Shown here in pieces: positions 1 to 7,861 of a DNA stretch of 13,243 nucleotides. Below the pieces are notes generated by a model, which worked only from the letters and a program-made list of their open reading frames with translations, was not told the origin of the DNA and did no database searches. Position numbers and translations under genes: made by a program. Position 1 is the stretch's first letter. Every line of letters begins with the position of its first letter. Origin of the DNA: an uncultured Lachnospiraceae bacterium (GTDB lineage Bacteria > Bacillota > Clostridia > Lachnospirales > Lachnospiraceae); contig CAJTJZ010000046.1 in NCBI GenBank assembly GCA_910576895.1, forward strand, positions 12,941-26,183, written 5' to 3'.

Positions 1-117
1 CTTGATAATACCCTTCATTATTTAAAAAAAGATAAGGAAGGAAAGAAAAAAGAGATTGATTGTATGACACATGAAGCGTATAATTATTATAAAGAACTTT
101 TAAAAAGGAAACCATAA
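1..117 (+). CDS. yqeK: C-terminal end of a probable YqeK-type HD-domain hydrolase (5' end outside window)
   Basis: An open frame enters from the left edge and ends at a TAA at 115-117, giving 38 residues that begin LDNTLHYLKK and end YYKELLKRKP. The pattern of a short helix with T-x-x-YL, a polar stretch, then a T-x-x-AYNYY helix resembles the tail of YqeK, the HD-domain diadenosine tetraphosphate hydrolase. YqeK directly precedes rsfS in many Firmicutes (nadD-yqeK-rsfS), so the position supports the call. None of the catalytic HD residues are in the window. A lysine-rich insertion sits between the two helices. An LCP-family protein, sometimes found in this slot in Clostridia, is the main alternative. 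The stop is 16 bases before the rsfS start, so the two genes are probably co-transcribed. Confidence 0.6.
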   Translation, partial: LDNTLHYLKKDKEGKKKEIDCMTHEAYNYYKELLKRKP

Positions 118-133
118 AAAAGGAGGAGATTCT

Positions 134-484
134 ATGGAAGATGCAAAAAAGATGGCAGGGATTGCTTGTCGTGCATTAGAGGGAAAAAAAGGTGAGGATA
201 TTCGTTTAATTGAAATTGGTGAAGTATCTGTAATTGCTGATTATTTTATTATTGTAAATGGAAATAATGTACAACATGTACAGGCACTTGTAGATTCTGT
301 GGAACTTGCATTAGGGCTTGCAGGATATGAACCAAAGGCAATTGAGGGGATTCATAATGCAAGTTGGGTGTTAATGGATTATAGAGATGTTGTGATTCAT
401 ATTTTTTCCAAAGAAGATCGTACATTTTATGATTTAGAGCGTGTTTGGCGTGATGGAAAGGAAATTGATCCAAAAGAATTATAA
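134..484 (+). CDS. rsfS: Ribosomal silencing factor RsfS
   Basis: This complete 116-residue protein has the usual length of the RsfS/YbeB/Iojap family. RsfS binds ribosomal protein uL14 on the 50S subunit and blocks joining with 30S, lowering translation when nutrients are short. Visible family signatures are the ADYFIIVNG strand around residues 36-44, the GIHNASWVLMDYRDVVIHIF core around residues 72-91, and the FYDLERVW end near residues 98-105. The ATG is preceded by AGGAGGAG at 121-128 with normal spacing, so the start is secure. It follows the yqeK-like gene closely and is probably its operon partner. The stop at 482-484 abuts the multi-hairpin element that begins at 485. Confidence 0.95.
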   Translation: MEDAKKMAGIACRALEGKKGEDIRLIEIGEVSVIADYFIIVNGNNVQHVQALVDSVELALGLAGYEPKAIEGIHNASWVLMDYRDVVIHIFSKEDRTFYDLERVWRDGKEIDPKEL

Positions 485-716
485 TATACTGGCGGTTGAA
501 AAACATAACCGCTCAGTATAAAACAGGATGGAATCGCTTGCGATTCCACTCGCAAAGCGAGCAGGCACTGTAATGCTTTTATGAATAAAAGCATTACAAG
601 CTTTGTGCCTGTCAAACGATGTGCACGACCGCACAAGGCACAAGATATGCTGCTTCGCAGCTGCGGTCGACACGAACTCACGAATGAAAAATGGAAAACT
701 TTTTCATTCGTGAGTT
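485..716 (+). repeat. Multi-hairpin intergenic element (candidate structured RNA or dispersed repeat)
   Basis: No gene is supported here, but nearly every base can pair. In order: TATACTG/CAGTATA-ended stem with a one-base bulge (485-497 with 507-520); TGGAATCGC with GCGATTCCA (529-537/540-548); CTCGC with GCGAG (549-553/557-561); CAGGCAC with GTGCCTG (562-568/605-611) enclosing a perfect 14-bp stem (569-582/585-598); CGACCGCA with TGCGGTCG (626-633/662-669) enclosing GCTGC-TTC-GCAGC (649-661); and a perfect 17-bp stem (675-691/700-716). TTGTGCCT at 603-610 can instead pair with AGGCACAA at 636-643, competing with the 562-568 stem. The stretch is richer in GC than its neighbours. None of the stems is followed by a U-run, so an ordinary terminator is unlikely. 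It could be an RNA leader of the operon starting at 747, or a palindromic extragenic repeat. Confidence 0.6.
675..716. repeat. Perfect 17-bp inverted repeat upstream of the esterase operon
   Basis: The two arms AACTCACGAATGAAAAA and TTTTTCATTCGTGAGTT are exact reverse complements around an 8-base loop. The right arm ends about 15 bases before the AGGAGG of the gene at 747. Neither strand shows a T-run immediately after the stem, which argues against a simple intrinsic terminator. It could act as an mRNA-stabilising hairpin, a protein-binding dyad, or the end of the longer element. Confidence 0.7.
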
Positions 717-746
717 ATAAATAAAAGAGAAGGAGGCGTAGGGAAT

Positions 747-1790
747 ATGGCAATTAATACAGCAATGCATGCAGCTTTAAAAGCATTGTCTTATCCCGAT
801 GTCAATTTAAAGAAAACATATAAATTAGCAAGAAAAGTAGAAAAACTTGCCCATCCATATTACCTGCGGCCTTTTTATAAGACTTGGGATCATAAACTTC
901 ATTTTGAAGATCATGAAATCCCAGTAAGAATTTTTTCCGATGCTGTAGAGTCAGAAGATATAGAAAGACCATTACTTTTATTTTTTCATGGTGGTGGCTG
1001 GGTATTAGGTGATATTAATACTTATAATAATGTTTGTGCATCTCTTGCAAAATTAACTGGGTGCAGGGTGGTTTCTGTTGATTATCGTCTTGCACCAGAA
1101 TATAAATTTCCAGCGGGGCTAGAGGATTGCTATTTTGCAGCAAAAGAAATTATTTTAAATGCAAAGAAGCATTTTGGAGTGGAATCTGATCAAGTAACGT
1201 TAATTGGTGATAGTGCGGGAGGAAATTTTTGTGCAGCGGTTTCTTTAATGGCAAAAGATCGGGGAGAATTTTCGCCTGCTCGTCAAATCCTTCTTTATCC
1301 AGCAGTAAATAATGATTTTTCAGAACATTCAGAATTTGATTCTATCAGGGAAAATGGAACAGATTATTTATTGACAATAAAGAAATTATGTGATTATATG
1401 GAATTGTATCAAAGCAGTCCGGCTGATAGGGAAAATCCTTATTTTGCACCTTATCTTGCAAAAGATCTTTCTGGACAGCCACATACGTTAATTATTACAG
1501 CACAATTTGATCCTTTGCGAGATGAAGGAGAAGCTTATGCAAGGCGACTTTTAGAAGAAGGAAATGTGGTAAGGCTGCATCGTATAAAAGATGTATTGCA
1601 TGGTTTTTTTTCACTTCCCATAGGATTTGAGCCTGTAATGGAATGTTATCATTGTATTAATGATTTTTTAAAAAGCGAAGGAATTTGTCCAAAGCCTTAT
1701 CAGAGAAAAGAAGAAAAGACAAAACAGAGAGTAAAGAAAGTATTAAAAAAGCAAAGGGAAGGGCATAGTGTAAAATTAAAAATAAAATAG
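747..1790 (+). CDS. Alpha/beta hydrolase, HSL-type (family IV) esterase
   Basis: The 347-residue protein carries the full hormone-sensitive-lipase signature. The oxyanion-hole HGGGW is at residues 81-85, the nucleophile elbow GDSAGGN puts Ser156 in place, and DPLRDEG (Asp255) and the HGFF motif (His285) complete the triad. Such enzymes cleave short-chain acyl esters or remove acyl groups from sugars or lipids; the natural substrate is not visible here. There is no signal peptide, so it should be cytoplasmic. The last 30 residues are strongly basic (many K and R), beyond the usual end of the fold, and could contact membrane or nucleic acid. AGGAGG at 731-736 fixes the ATG. It is the first gene of a three-gene operon, 22 bases before an acyltransferase, suggesting opposing or sequential acyl chemistry. 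Confidence 0.9.
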   Translation: MAINTAMHAALKALSYPDVNLKKTYKLARKVEKLAHPYYLRPFYKTWDHKLHFEDHEIPVRIFSDAVESEDIERPLLLFFHGGGWVLGDINTYNNVCASLAKLTGCRVVSVDYRLAPEYKFPAGLEDCYFAAKEIILNAKKHFGVESDQVTLIGDSAGGNFCAAVSLMAKDRGEFSPARQILLYPAVNNDFSEHSEFDSIRENGTDYLLTIKKLCDYMELYQSSPADRENPYFAPYLAKDLSGQPHTLIITAQFDPLRDEGEAYARRLLEEGNVVRLHRIKDVLHGFFSLPIGFEPVMECYHCINDFLKSEGICPKPYQRKEEKTKQRVKKVLKKQREGHSVKLKIK

Positions 1791-1812
1791 GAAAAGGAAT
1801 GAAGAAAGTCAT

Positions 1813-3126
1813 ATGGGAAAAGGGAGGAGATCACGCTGGACACGTTTAGATAATGCAGCAAAAATTTTTCCATGTACAACAAAAAATCAGGATACAAAGG
1901 TATTTCGTTTTGCCTGTGAACTAAAAGAAGATGTCAAAGAGGAAAATCTGCAAAAAGCTCTTGATATGACATTAAAGGAATTTCCATTTTTTGAAGTAGT
2001 GTTAAGACGTGGATTATTTTGGTATTATTTCGAGGACAGCAAGCGAAAGGCGGTTGTTCATATGGAAAATAGACCGCCTTGTGGCCCTCTTTATGATGTA
2101 AATAAAAAGGGACTTTTATTTGAAGTGACATATTATAAAAAAAGAATTAATTTAGAAGTATATCATGCTCTGACAGATGGAACAGGAGCATTAAATTTTT
2201 TGCGAACATTAGTATATCATTATCTTATTATTACATATAGAGAAGAATTAAAAGATTTACCAGCACTTGATTATGATGCTTCTAGTACACAGCGAATGGA
2301 CGATAGCTTTAATCGTTATTATGACAGCAGGAGAGAACGCCATGAAATTAAAGAAGAAAAGGAAGAACCAAAGTGGAAAGGAAGAAAATTAAAAGATCAT
2401 CCCAATGCTCATCATATTAGAGGATTAAAATTGCCAGATTATCGCATTAAAGTCATTCGTGGTACATTATCTGTTGATGAATTGAAAAAAGCAGTAAAGA
2501 CTTATCATACAACTTTAACTGTTTTTTTAACAGCATTGATTATTAGTGCTATTGGGGAATTAATGACTGTTTGGGAAAAACGTCATCTTGTTGGTGTTGT
2601 AGTGCCAGTGAATTTAAGACAATATTTTAAGTCGGAATCTGCCAGAAATTTTTTTGGAACAATTGATGTATGGTATGATTTTGATCAATGCTCTGGAGAA
2701 TTTGAAGATATTATTGAGCAGGTACAACGTTGCTTTCAATCAGAGCTAACACCAGAAAAAATGGAGGAACGGTTATATCAGCTTGGATCACTAGAACGGA
2801 ATCCAGCAGCTAGAATTGTGCCTCTTGTGATTAAAGATTTTTTTATGAAGCTTGGATATGAGCTTACCGATAGAAAATATACATTTTCTATGTCTAATAT
2901 TGGACCAGTATCTATGCCAAAGGAATTTGAAAAATATATTCATCTTTTTGATGTATTTATTAGTACAAGAAAATGTCAAGCGTGTCTTTGTTCTTATCAT
3001 GGAAAATTGACCGTTAGTTTTACTTCTCCTTTTATCAGTGCAGAACTTGAAAAGATATTTTTCCGTAAGTTGACATCTCTTGGAGTTTCTGTGGAAATTG
3101 CAACAAATCATTATGAGGAGGACTGA
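1813..3126 (+). CDS. Condensation/alcohol O-acetyltransferase-like acyltransferase (HxxxDG)
   Basis: This 437-residue protein resembles the CoA-dependent acyltransferase superfamily that includes alcohol acetyltransferases, chloramphenicol acetyltransferase and NRPS condensation domains. The catalytic HxxxDG motif is seen as HALTDG with His118 and Asp122. The N-terminal RLDNAAKIFP segment (residues 11-20) is typical of the clostridial members. A second-half motif near residues 318-341 (SMSNIGP-like) corresponds to the region that lines the acceptor channel in this superfamily. It is not attached to a carrier protein domain, so acyl-CoA is the likelier donor. It lies between an esterase 22 bases upstream and a zinc-ribbon membrane protein 7 bases downstream. 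Substrate unknown. The start is supported by a purine-rich AAGGAA upstream, which is weaker than at its neighbours. Confidence 0.75.
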   Translation: MGKGRRSRWTRLDNAAKIFPCTTKNQDTKVFRFACELKEDVKEENLQKALDMTLKEFPFFEVVLRRGLFWYYFEDSKRKAVVHMENRPPCGPLYDVNKKGLLFEVTYYKKRINLEVYHALTDGTGALNFLRTLVYHYLIITYREELKDLPALDYDASSTQRMDDSFNRYYDSRRERHEIKEEKEEPKWKGRKLKDHPNAHHIRGLKLPDYRIKVIRGTLSVDELKKAVKTYHTTLTVFLTALIISAIGELMTVWEKRHLVGVVVPVNLRQYFKSESARNFFGTIDVWYDFDQCSGEFEDIIEQVQRCFQSELTPEKMEERLYQLGSLERNPAARIVPLVIKDFFMKLGYELTDRKYTFSMSNIGPVSMPKEFEKYIHLFDVFISTRKCQACLCSYHGKLTVSFTSPFISAELEKIFFRKLTSLGVSVEIATNHYEED

Positions 3127-3133
3127 AAGGTAA

Positions 3134-3799
3134 ATGAAATATTGCGAAAATTGTAAAGTGACGGTACTTGGAAAACACCAAGTCTGCCCTTTATGTCAAA
3201 AAGAGTTGGAAGTACAGGGAAATTTAGAATCAGAAGATTTATTTCCACAGTTACAGAAATTATATAAACGAAATTTGCTTTTTAAAATGATTACATTTAT
3301 CTCTTGTATGCTAATTATTATTTCTGTTTTTTTAAATATGATGTTACCGGGAAAGCATGGTTGGGCATATATTATTATGGCAGCAACGGGTTGTTTCTGG
3401 ATTACCTTTTATATTGCGTTTCGAAAGCGTAGAAATGTGGAAAAGGCAATTCTATATATGGAAGTGCTGATTTCCATTTTATGTTTTTTATGGGATTATT
3501 TTACAGGATATCATGGCTGGGCTTTAGATTTTGTCATACCGGGACTTGGTATTGTAACATTGATTAGTCTTTTTATTATTAGTCGTTGTATGCATACTAA
3601 TGATGACGATGATTTGATTTATTTAATTTTAGGTAGTCTTATGGGGCTTGTTCCTTTATTATTTTATGCCCTGCATTTTGTGCATTTTTCTGTTCCATCG
3701 CTTATCTGTGCCTTGGCAAGCATTATTTTTTTAACAGCCGTTTTAGTATTTCAGGGAGATCGTATGATGGCAGAAATACAAAGACGAATGCATGTATAA
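3134..3799 (+). CDS. DUF6320-like membrane protein with N-terminal zinc ribbon
   Basis: The 221-residue protein starts with a CxxC-x10-CxxC zinc ribbon (Cys4, Cys7, Cys18, Cys21), followed by a charged linker and about six hydrophobic segments (roughly 49-69, 76-96, 104-121, 131-150, 161-181 and 186-206). An acidic NDDDD loop lies at residues 156-160. This matches the DUF6320 type of clostridial proteins, whose function is unknown. The start follows the previous stop by 7 bases, with GAGGAGG at 3115-3121 inside the end of that gene, so translation may be coupled. Its regular pairing with the upstream acyltransferase suggests it is a membrane partner or anchor for the acyl-transfer step; that is inference. 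Confidence 0.75.
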   Translation: MKYCENCKVTVLGKHQVCPLCQKELEVQGNLESEDLFPQLQKLYKRNLLFKMITFISCMLIIISVFLNMMLPGKHGWAYIIMAATGCFWITFYIAFRKRRNVEKAILYMEVLISILCFLWDYFTGYHGWALDFVIPGLGIVTLISLFIISRCMHTNDDDDLIYLILGSLMGLVPLLFYALHFVHFSVPSLICALASIIFLTAVLVFQGDRMMAEIQRRMHV

Positions 3800-3861
3800 G
3801 AAAAATAGGATATTTCAAAACTAAAAATAGAAAAAAAAAGAAAAATTGCGGAATTATAATA

Positions 3862-3935
3862 GATACCCCTTTTTATTTTTTACTTCTTATGTTATATTCA
3901 GGGTATCCTTGATAAAAAAGTTCCGTAGATATTAT
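3862..3935 (+). promoter_or_regulatory. Weak promoter candidate and GATACCC/GGGTATC dyad before the GGDEF-EAL gene
   Basis: The 234 bases between 3800 and 4033 hold no gene. A 7-bp inverted repeat, GATACCC at 3862-3868 and GGGTATC at 3901-3907, lies 32 bases apart around a T-rich stretch. Just after it, TTGATA (3909-3914) and TATTAT (3930-3935) form a promoter-like pair with a short 15-base spacer. A perfect TTGACA at 3961-3966 has no convincing -10 partner. The true start of transcription is unclear. Confidence 0.25.
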
Positions 3936-4033
3936 TTCTTGTTATTAGACATTAATTTTTTTGACAATAAGTAAATAATATTAGGTAAAAACAGATTTGA
4001 CAAATGGAAAAATCAAGGCAGGAGGAATGGAGC

Positions 4034-5734
4034 ATGACAGTATATAAGCAGATTCTAAAAACAATTACGCCATTAGACGAAATGATTTTAATGATGCCAA
4101 CAGCATCGGCAATTATTTGTGCAGAAGAAACCGTTCCGATTGTGACAGCAAATGCAAAATTTTATTCTCTTTTTAACAGTTCACCAGAACAGGAAATTTC
4201 TTATTTGAATGCAGATTCTGCAGATCGTCTTAGAATTTCAAAACGATTTCGGCATTTTGCACAAGATAAGAAATCATTTGAAACAGAATTTCATATCGGA
4301 GAGGATAGTACAGAAGGAAAATGGATCAAGCTTCAAGCGTCTTATTATGCTTCTATTCATACTATGGATTTATTTCTTTGTTGCTTTCATGATGTGACAG
4401 CAGAGCATAGTGGTAGTTATGAACAGGAAAGAGATAGCATAAAGATACAGGAAAATGTTTTATATGATAGTTTAACAGGCGTTTGGAATTTAGAACATTT
4501 TTTTGATGTAGTAAATCAAAGACTTTTAGAATCAAATGAAATGTTTCAGATGATTGCACTCGATCTTGATAAATTTAAATATATCAATGAATATTATGGA
4601 AGAGCTTCTGGCGATATGGTTTTAAAAGTAATCGCAGCCAGACTTTTGAATGTTTTTGGAGAGAGTGCAGCAATTGCAAGAAGCTATGCAGATGAATTTT
4701 ATATTTGTATTCAAAAAGAAACGATTACAAAAGAAGAAATTGATGCCTTAGTGTATGCTCAAATTCAGTTGGAAAATGGAGAAGCAGTAAAAGTTTCGAT
4801 TAAGCTTGGAATTTTTTCTTATGATGCAGGTTCTAAAATTTATACAGGACATGAATGTATGGATAGAGCCTTAATGGCATGTGAAAAGATAAAAGAATCT
4901 CATGGCAGGAATTATATGATTTATACAACAGAGATGGAAGAAAAGATGCATAGGGAAAATGAAATGGAAGATGTGATGGAGCAGGCATTAGAGCAAGGAG
5001 AATTTGTTGTTTATTATCAACCCAAATTTAGTCTGGAAACCGAAAAATTAGTAGGAGCGGAAGCTTTAGTTCGTTGGAATAGTCCAACAAAAGGAATGGT
5101 TTCTCCGGGAATCTTTATTCCATTATTTGAAAAAAATGGATTTATTGTAAAACTTGATTTTTATGTATATGAAGAAGTTTGTAAATTTCTCCGCGGACTT
5201 TTAGATCAGGGATATGATGTAGTTCCAATTTCGGTCAATGTTTCTAGGGTTCATATTGAAACAACCGATTTTGTAGAAAAATTGCTTCATGTGGTAAATA
5301 AGTATAAAATTCCATATAAGTTTTTTGAAATTGAAATGACAGAAAGTGCTTATGGCGTAGAAAATGAAAATGTGATTCAAGTAGTAAATCAATTAAAATC
5401 CTATGGATTTCCATTGTCAATGGATGATTTTGGAAGTGGCTATTCCTCTTTAAACCTTTTAAAGAATATGCCAATTGATGTATTAAAAATTGATAAGGAA
5501 TTTTTAGGAGAAACGGAAACTTCCAAGCGAAGTAGAGAAATTATTCGTATGATTGTAGAAATGTCAAAGGCAATTGATATTCAAACAATCTGTGAAGGTG
5601 TAGAAACAAATCAGCAGGCGGAATTTTTAAAAAATATTGGTTGTGATATGGTGCAGGGATTTTTATATGCAAGACCAATGCCGGAAGAAAATTATATAGA
5701 GGAACTTCAAAAATACAAAACAGCACAAATTTAA
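4034..5734 (+). CDS. PAS-like/degenerate GGDEF/EAL protein, probable cyclic-di-GMP phosphodiesterase
   Basis: The best start is the ATG at 4034, eight bases after GGAGG at 4021-4025, giving 566 residues; an in-frame ATG at 4004 has no ribosome binding site. Residues about 10-130 look PAS-like. A GGDEF domain follows (DSLTG near 145, DLDKFKYINE near 177-186), but its signature reads SYADEF at 217-222 instead of GGDEF and there is no RxxD inhibitory site, so cyclase activity is unlikely. The EAL domain (about 315-560) keeps YYQPK, GAEAL (341-345), the SVN asparagine (402), EMTES, DDFGSGYSS (464-472), LKID (Lys485), CEGVET and QGFLYARP, consistent with hydrolysis of c-di-GMP to pGpG. No membrane segment is evident, so it is probably cytosolic. 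The degenerate GGDEF may serve as a GTP-sensing regulatory domain, as known for similar proteins. Confidence 0.9.
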   Translation: MTVYKQILKTITPLDEMILMMPTASAIICAEETVPIVTANAKFYSLFNSSPEQEISYLNADSADRLRISKRFRHFAQDKKSFETEFHIGEDSTEGKWIKLQASYYASIHTMDLFLCCFHDVTAEHSGSYEQERDSIKIQENVLYDSLTGVWNLEHFFDVVNQRLLESNEMFQMIALDLDKFKYINEYYGRASGDMVLKVIAARLLNVFGESAAIARSYADEFYICIQKETITKEEIDALVYAQIQLENGEAVKVSIKLGIFSYDAGSKIYTGHECMDRALMACEKIKESHGRNYMIYTTEMEEKMHRENEMEDVMEQALEQGEFVVYYQPKFSLETEKLVGAEALVRWNSPTKGMVSPGIFIPLFEKNGFIVKLDFYVYEEVCKFLRGLLDQGYDVVPISVNVSRVHIETTDFVEKLLHVVNKYKIPYKFFEIEMTESAYGVENENVIQVVNQLKSYGFPLSMDDFGSGYSSLNLLKNMPIDVLKIDKEFLGETETSKRSREIIRMIVEMSKAIDIQTICEGVETNQQAEFLKNIGCDMVQGFLYARPMPEENYIEELQKYKTAQI

Positions 5735-5800
5735 GCAAAGAAAGTTTAAAATAAAGGAGAGTTACTTTTTTACTTTTTAAAATGATGAGGGATTAGATAG

Positions 5801-7054
5801 ATGAATTATCAAAAAGTAGTGTTATTTACAGGGGATACAGAAACACTTGCTTATTTTTCAAGAAGATTAGCAGAATATTTTTCTTCTTTAAAAAAGCAAG
5901 TGTTTTTATTTGATTTTGAAGAAGAATTAGAAAGTTTTTTAAAACTTACTTGGTTTATAGAAAAAGGAAATACGGTTGTAATAACTTTTAATTTTATTGG
6001 ATTTTGCGGCGAAGATATTTTTATAGAAAAAAATGGAAAATTACTATGGGATAATTTAGAAATTCCTTGTCTTAATATTGTTGTGGATCATCCGTTTTAT
6101 TATCATAAATTTCAACCGCTTTTGCCAAAAAAATATATACAATTTTCTATTGATAGAGATCATGAGAACTATCTAAAGCGGTTTTTTAAAGAGATTGTTT
6201 CTGGTGGATTTTTGCCATTAGCAGGAACAGAGTACTATTGTTTAGAAGAAGAAAAAATAACCATCGTTTCTGCAAATGGAAAAAAGTATCCATATGATTA
6301 TGGAAGAAAAAGTCAATGGATTCCTTATAAAGAACGAAGTATGGATATTATTTTTACTGGAAATTATACAACAACAGAAAGTCTAAAACCGCATTTAAAG
6401 GAAGTCAATGAAGAATATGCGGCTTTTTATTTTCGGATTATTGAAGATTTTTTAAAAAATCCTTCCTTAAAGATAGAGGAAGGGATTGAAAAGCATCTTT
6501 GGAAAGAAGTAGAGAAAATTACAGAGGAAGGAATTAAAACTTGTATGCCTCATATGATTTTTGTGGATTTATATGTACGATTTGCATTTCGTGCAAAAGC
6601 AGTACAGACTTTAGTCGATGCTGGTTTTCGTGTCAATGTCTTTGGCGGTGGATGGGAAAACTTGCAATGTAATCATCCGGAAAATCTTATTCTTCATGGT
6701 ATGCTTGATTCTTCTGAGTGTTTGGAAAAAATTTGTGATAGTAAAATATCCTTAAATGTAATGCCTTGGTTTAAAGATGGAGCACATGATAGAGTATTTA
6801 ATTCTATGTTAAATCATGCCGTTTGTTTGACCGATACAAGTAAGTATTTAAAAGAAATTTTAGAAGATGGGAAAAATGTTGTATTTTATGAATTAAATGA
6901 TTGGAATGGTTTAATAAAAAAGGTAGACTATCTCTTAACGCATGAAAGGGAAGCAGAACAGATTGCAGCTTCTGGACAAAAATATGCAAAAAAATTCCAT
7001 ACTTGGAAAAATCGTGGAAAAATACTTGATAAGTATATACAAAATCGTTTATAA
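5801..7054 (+). CDS. CgeB/DUF3880-type glycosyltransferase
   Basis: This 417-residue cytosolic protein has a variable N-terminal half resembling the DUF3880 domain (hydrophobic strands VVLFTGD near 6-12 and a DHPFYYHKF segment near 97-105). Its C-terminal half is of the Glyco_trans_1_2 type seen in CgeB and related GT-B enzymes. The GT-B signature appears as VFGGGWE near residues 284-290 and DGAHDRVFNSML starting at Asp326, where the donor nucleotide-sugar normally binds. Proteins of this kind glycosylate spore coat, surface or flagellar proteins in Firmicutes, but the acceptor here is unknown. The start has only a weak GAGG at 5787-5790, ten bases away. The gene sits 66 bases after the EAL protein on the same strand, so it may share its transcript. 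Confidence 0.75.
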   Translation: MNYQKVVLFTGDTETLAYFSRRLAEYFSSLKKQVFLFDFEEELESFLKLTWFIEKGNTVVITFNFIGFCGEDIFIEKNGKLLWDNLEIPCLNIVVDHPFYYHKFQPLLPKKYIQFSIDRDHENYLKRFFKEIVSGGFLPLAGTEYYCLEEEKITIVSANGKKYPYDYGRKSQWIPYKERSMDIIFTGNYTTTESLKPHLKEVNEEYAAFYFRIIEDFLKNPSLKIEEGIEKHLWKEVEKITEEGIKTCMPHMIFVDLYVRFAFRAKAVQTLVDAGFRVNVFGGGWENLQCNHPENLILHGMLDSSECLEKICDSKISLNVMPWFKDGAHDRVFNSMLNHAVCLTDTSKYLKEILEDGKNVVFYELNDWNGLIKKVDYLLTHEREAEQIAASGQKYAKKFHTWKNRGKILDKYIQNRL

Positions 7055-7109
7055 TATAAAAACAATATAAATTTATTTACAAAAATTTAATAAAATAGGA
7101 GGAAAAAAG

Positions 7110-7790
7110 ATGAATTACGAAATTAAGGGTGGGGAGCTTCCTGTTGTAGAGCTTCATTTAGAAAGCGGAGAGTCCATTAATTGTGAAAATGGTGCTATGA
7201 GCTGGATGACAGATAATATGCAGATGCAGACAAAAGGCAATGGAATTGGCAAGATGTTTTCAAAGGCAATGACAGGGGAGAAAATGTTTTCTAATACATA
7301 TGTTGCAAATAATGGACCGGGTATGATTACAATGTGTACAAATTTTCCGGGAAGTATTATTGCAATAGAGATTGGACCGGGAAGAGAAATTATATGTCAA
7401 AAAGGAGCTTATTTAGCATCAACACCGGGAGTTGATATGTCTATTTTTTTCCAAAAGAAAATAGGAGCTGGATTCTTTGGTGGTGAAGGATTTATTATGC
7501 AGAGAATGTCTGGTACTGGTATGGTATTTCTTGAAATTGATGGTACAGCCATTGAATATCAGTTGGAAGCAGGACAGAGAATGATTATTGATACTGGTTA
7601 TCTTGCTATGATGGATGCTTCTTGCAAAATGGATATAGAAACAGTAAAAGGCGGAATTAAAAATATGGTTCTTGGCGGAGAAGGATTTTTCAATACCGTA
7701 GTAACAGGACCGGGTAAAATCATTTTACAGACAATGCCAAAAGTTCAGTTGGCATCTGCGATTGGATCATTTTTAGTAACAAGTAGGTAA
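7110..7790 (+). CDS. AIM24/TIGR00266 family protein
   Basis: The 226-residue protein is rich in glycine and short beta-strands and matches the TIGR00266/AIM24 family. Recognisable parts are MNYEIKGGELPVVELHL at the N-terminus, the GAMSWM turn near residues 28-33, the GGEGFIMQRMSGTG segment near 122-135 and the VTGPGKIILQT end. Bacterial members are small beta-sandwich proteins of unresolved role; mitochondrial AIM24 affects inner-membrane organisation. There is no signal peptide or membrane segment. AGGAGG at 7097-7102 with 7-base spacing fixes the start. It stands 55 bases after the glycosyltransferase and is followed at once by a strong terminator, so it ends the plus-strand block. Confidence 0.9.
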   Translation: MNYEIKGGELPVVELHLESGESINCENGAMSWMTDNMQMQTKGNGIGKMFSKAMTGEKMFSNTYVANNGPGMITMCTNFPGSIIAIEIGPGREIICQKGAYLASTPGVDMSIFFQKKIGAGFFGGEGFIMQRMSGTGMVFLEIDGTAIEYQLEAGQRMIIDTGYLAMMDASCKMDIETVKGGIKNMVLGGEGFFNTVVTGPGKIILQTMPKVQLASAIGSFLVTSR

Positions 7791-7809
7791 AATAAAATAA
7801 CATTATATT

Positions 7810-7861
7810 AACTAGCAATGTTTTTCTTTTGATAGAAAGTATTGCTAGTTTTGTTTTATTT
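7810..7861 (+). terminator. Rho-independent terminator between convergent genes
   Basis: AACTAGCAAT (7810-7819) and ATTGCTAGTT (7841-7850) form a perfect 10-bp stem around a 21-base loop. It is followed on the plus strand by a T-rich run through 7861. It ends the AIM24-family transcript. The same stem lies directly after the minus-strand LytTR gene, where the trailing sequence is also T-rich but broken, so it may serve both directions. Confidence 0.8.

Noticed and set aside
485..520. First hairpin as the rsfS terminator
   Set aside because: The stem is good but is followed by AAAACAGG and not by a T-run on either strand.
427..681. Minus-strand open frame of about 84 codons across the end of rsfS and the hairpin element
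   Set aside because: It runs antisense through rsfS and the inverted repeats, has no clear ribosome binding site, and its composition reflects the palindromes rather than a protein.
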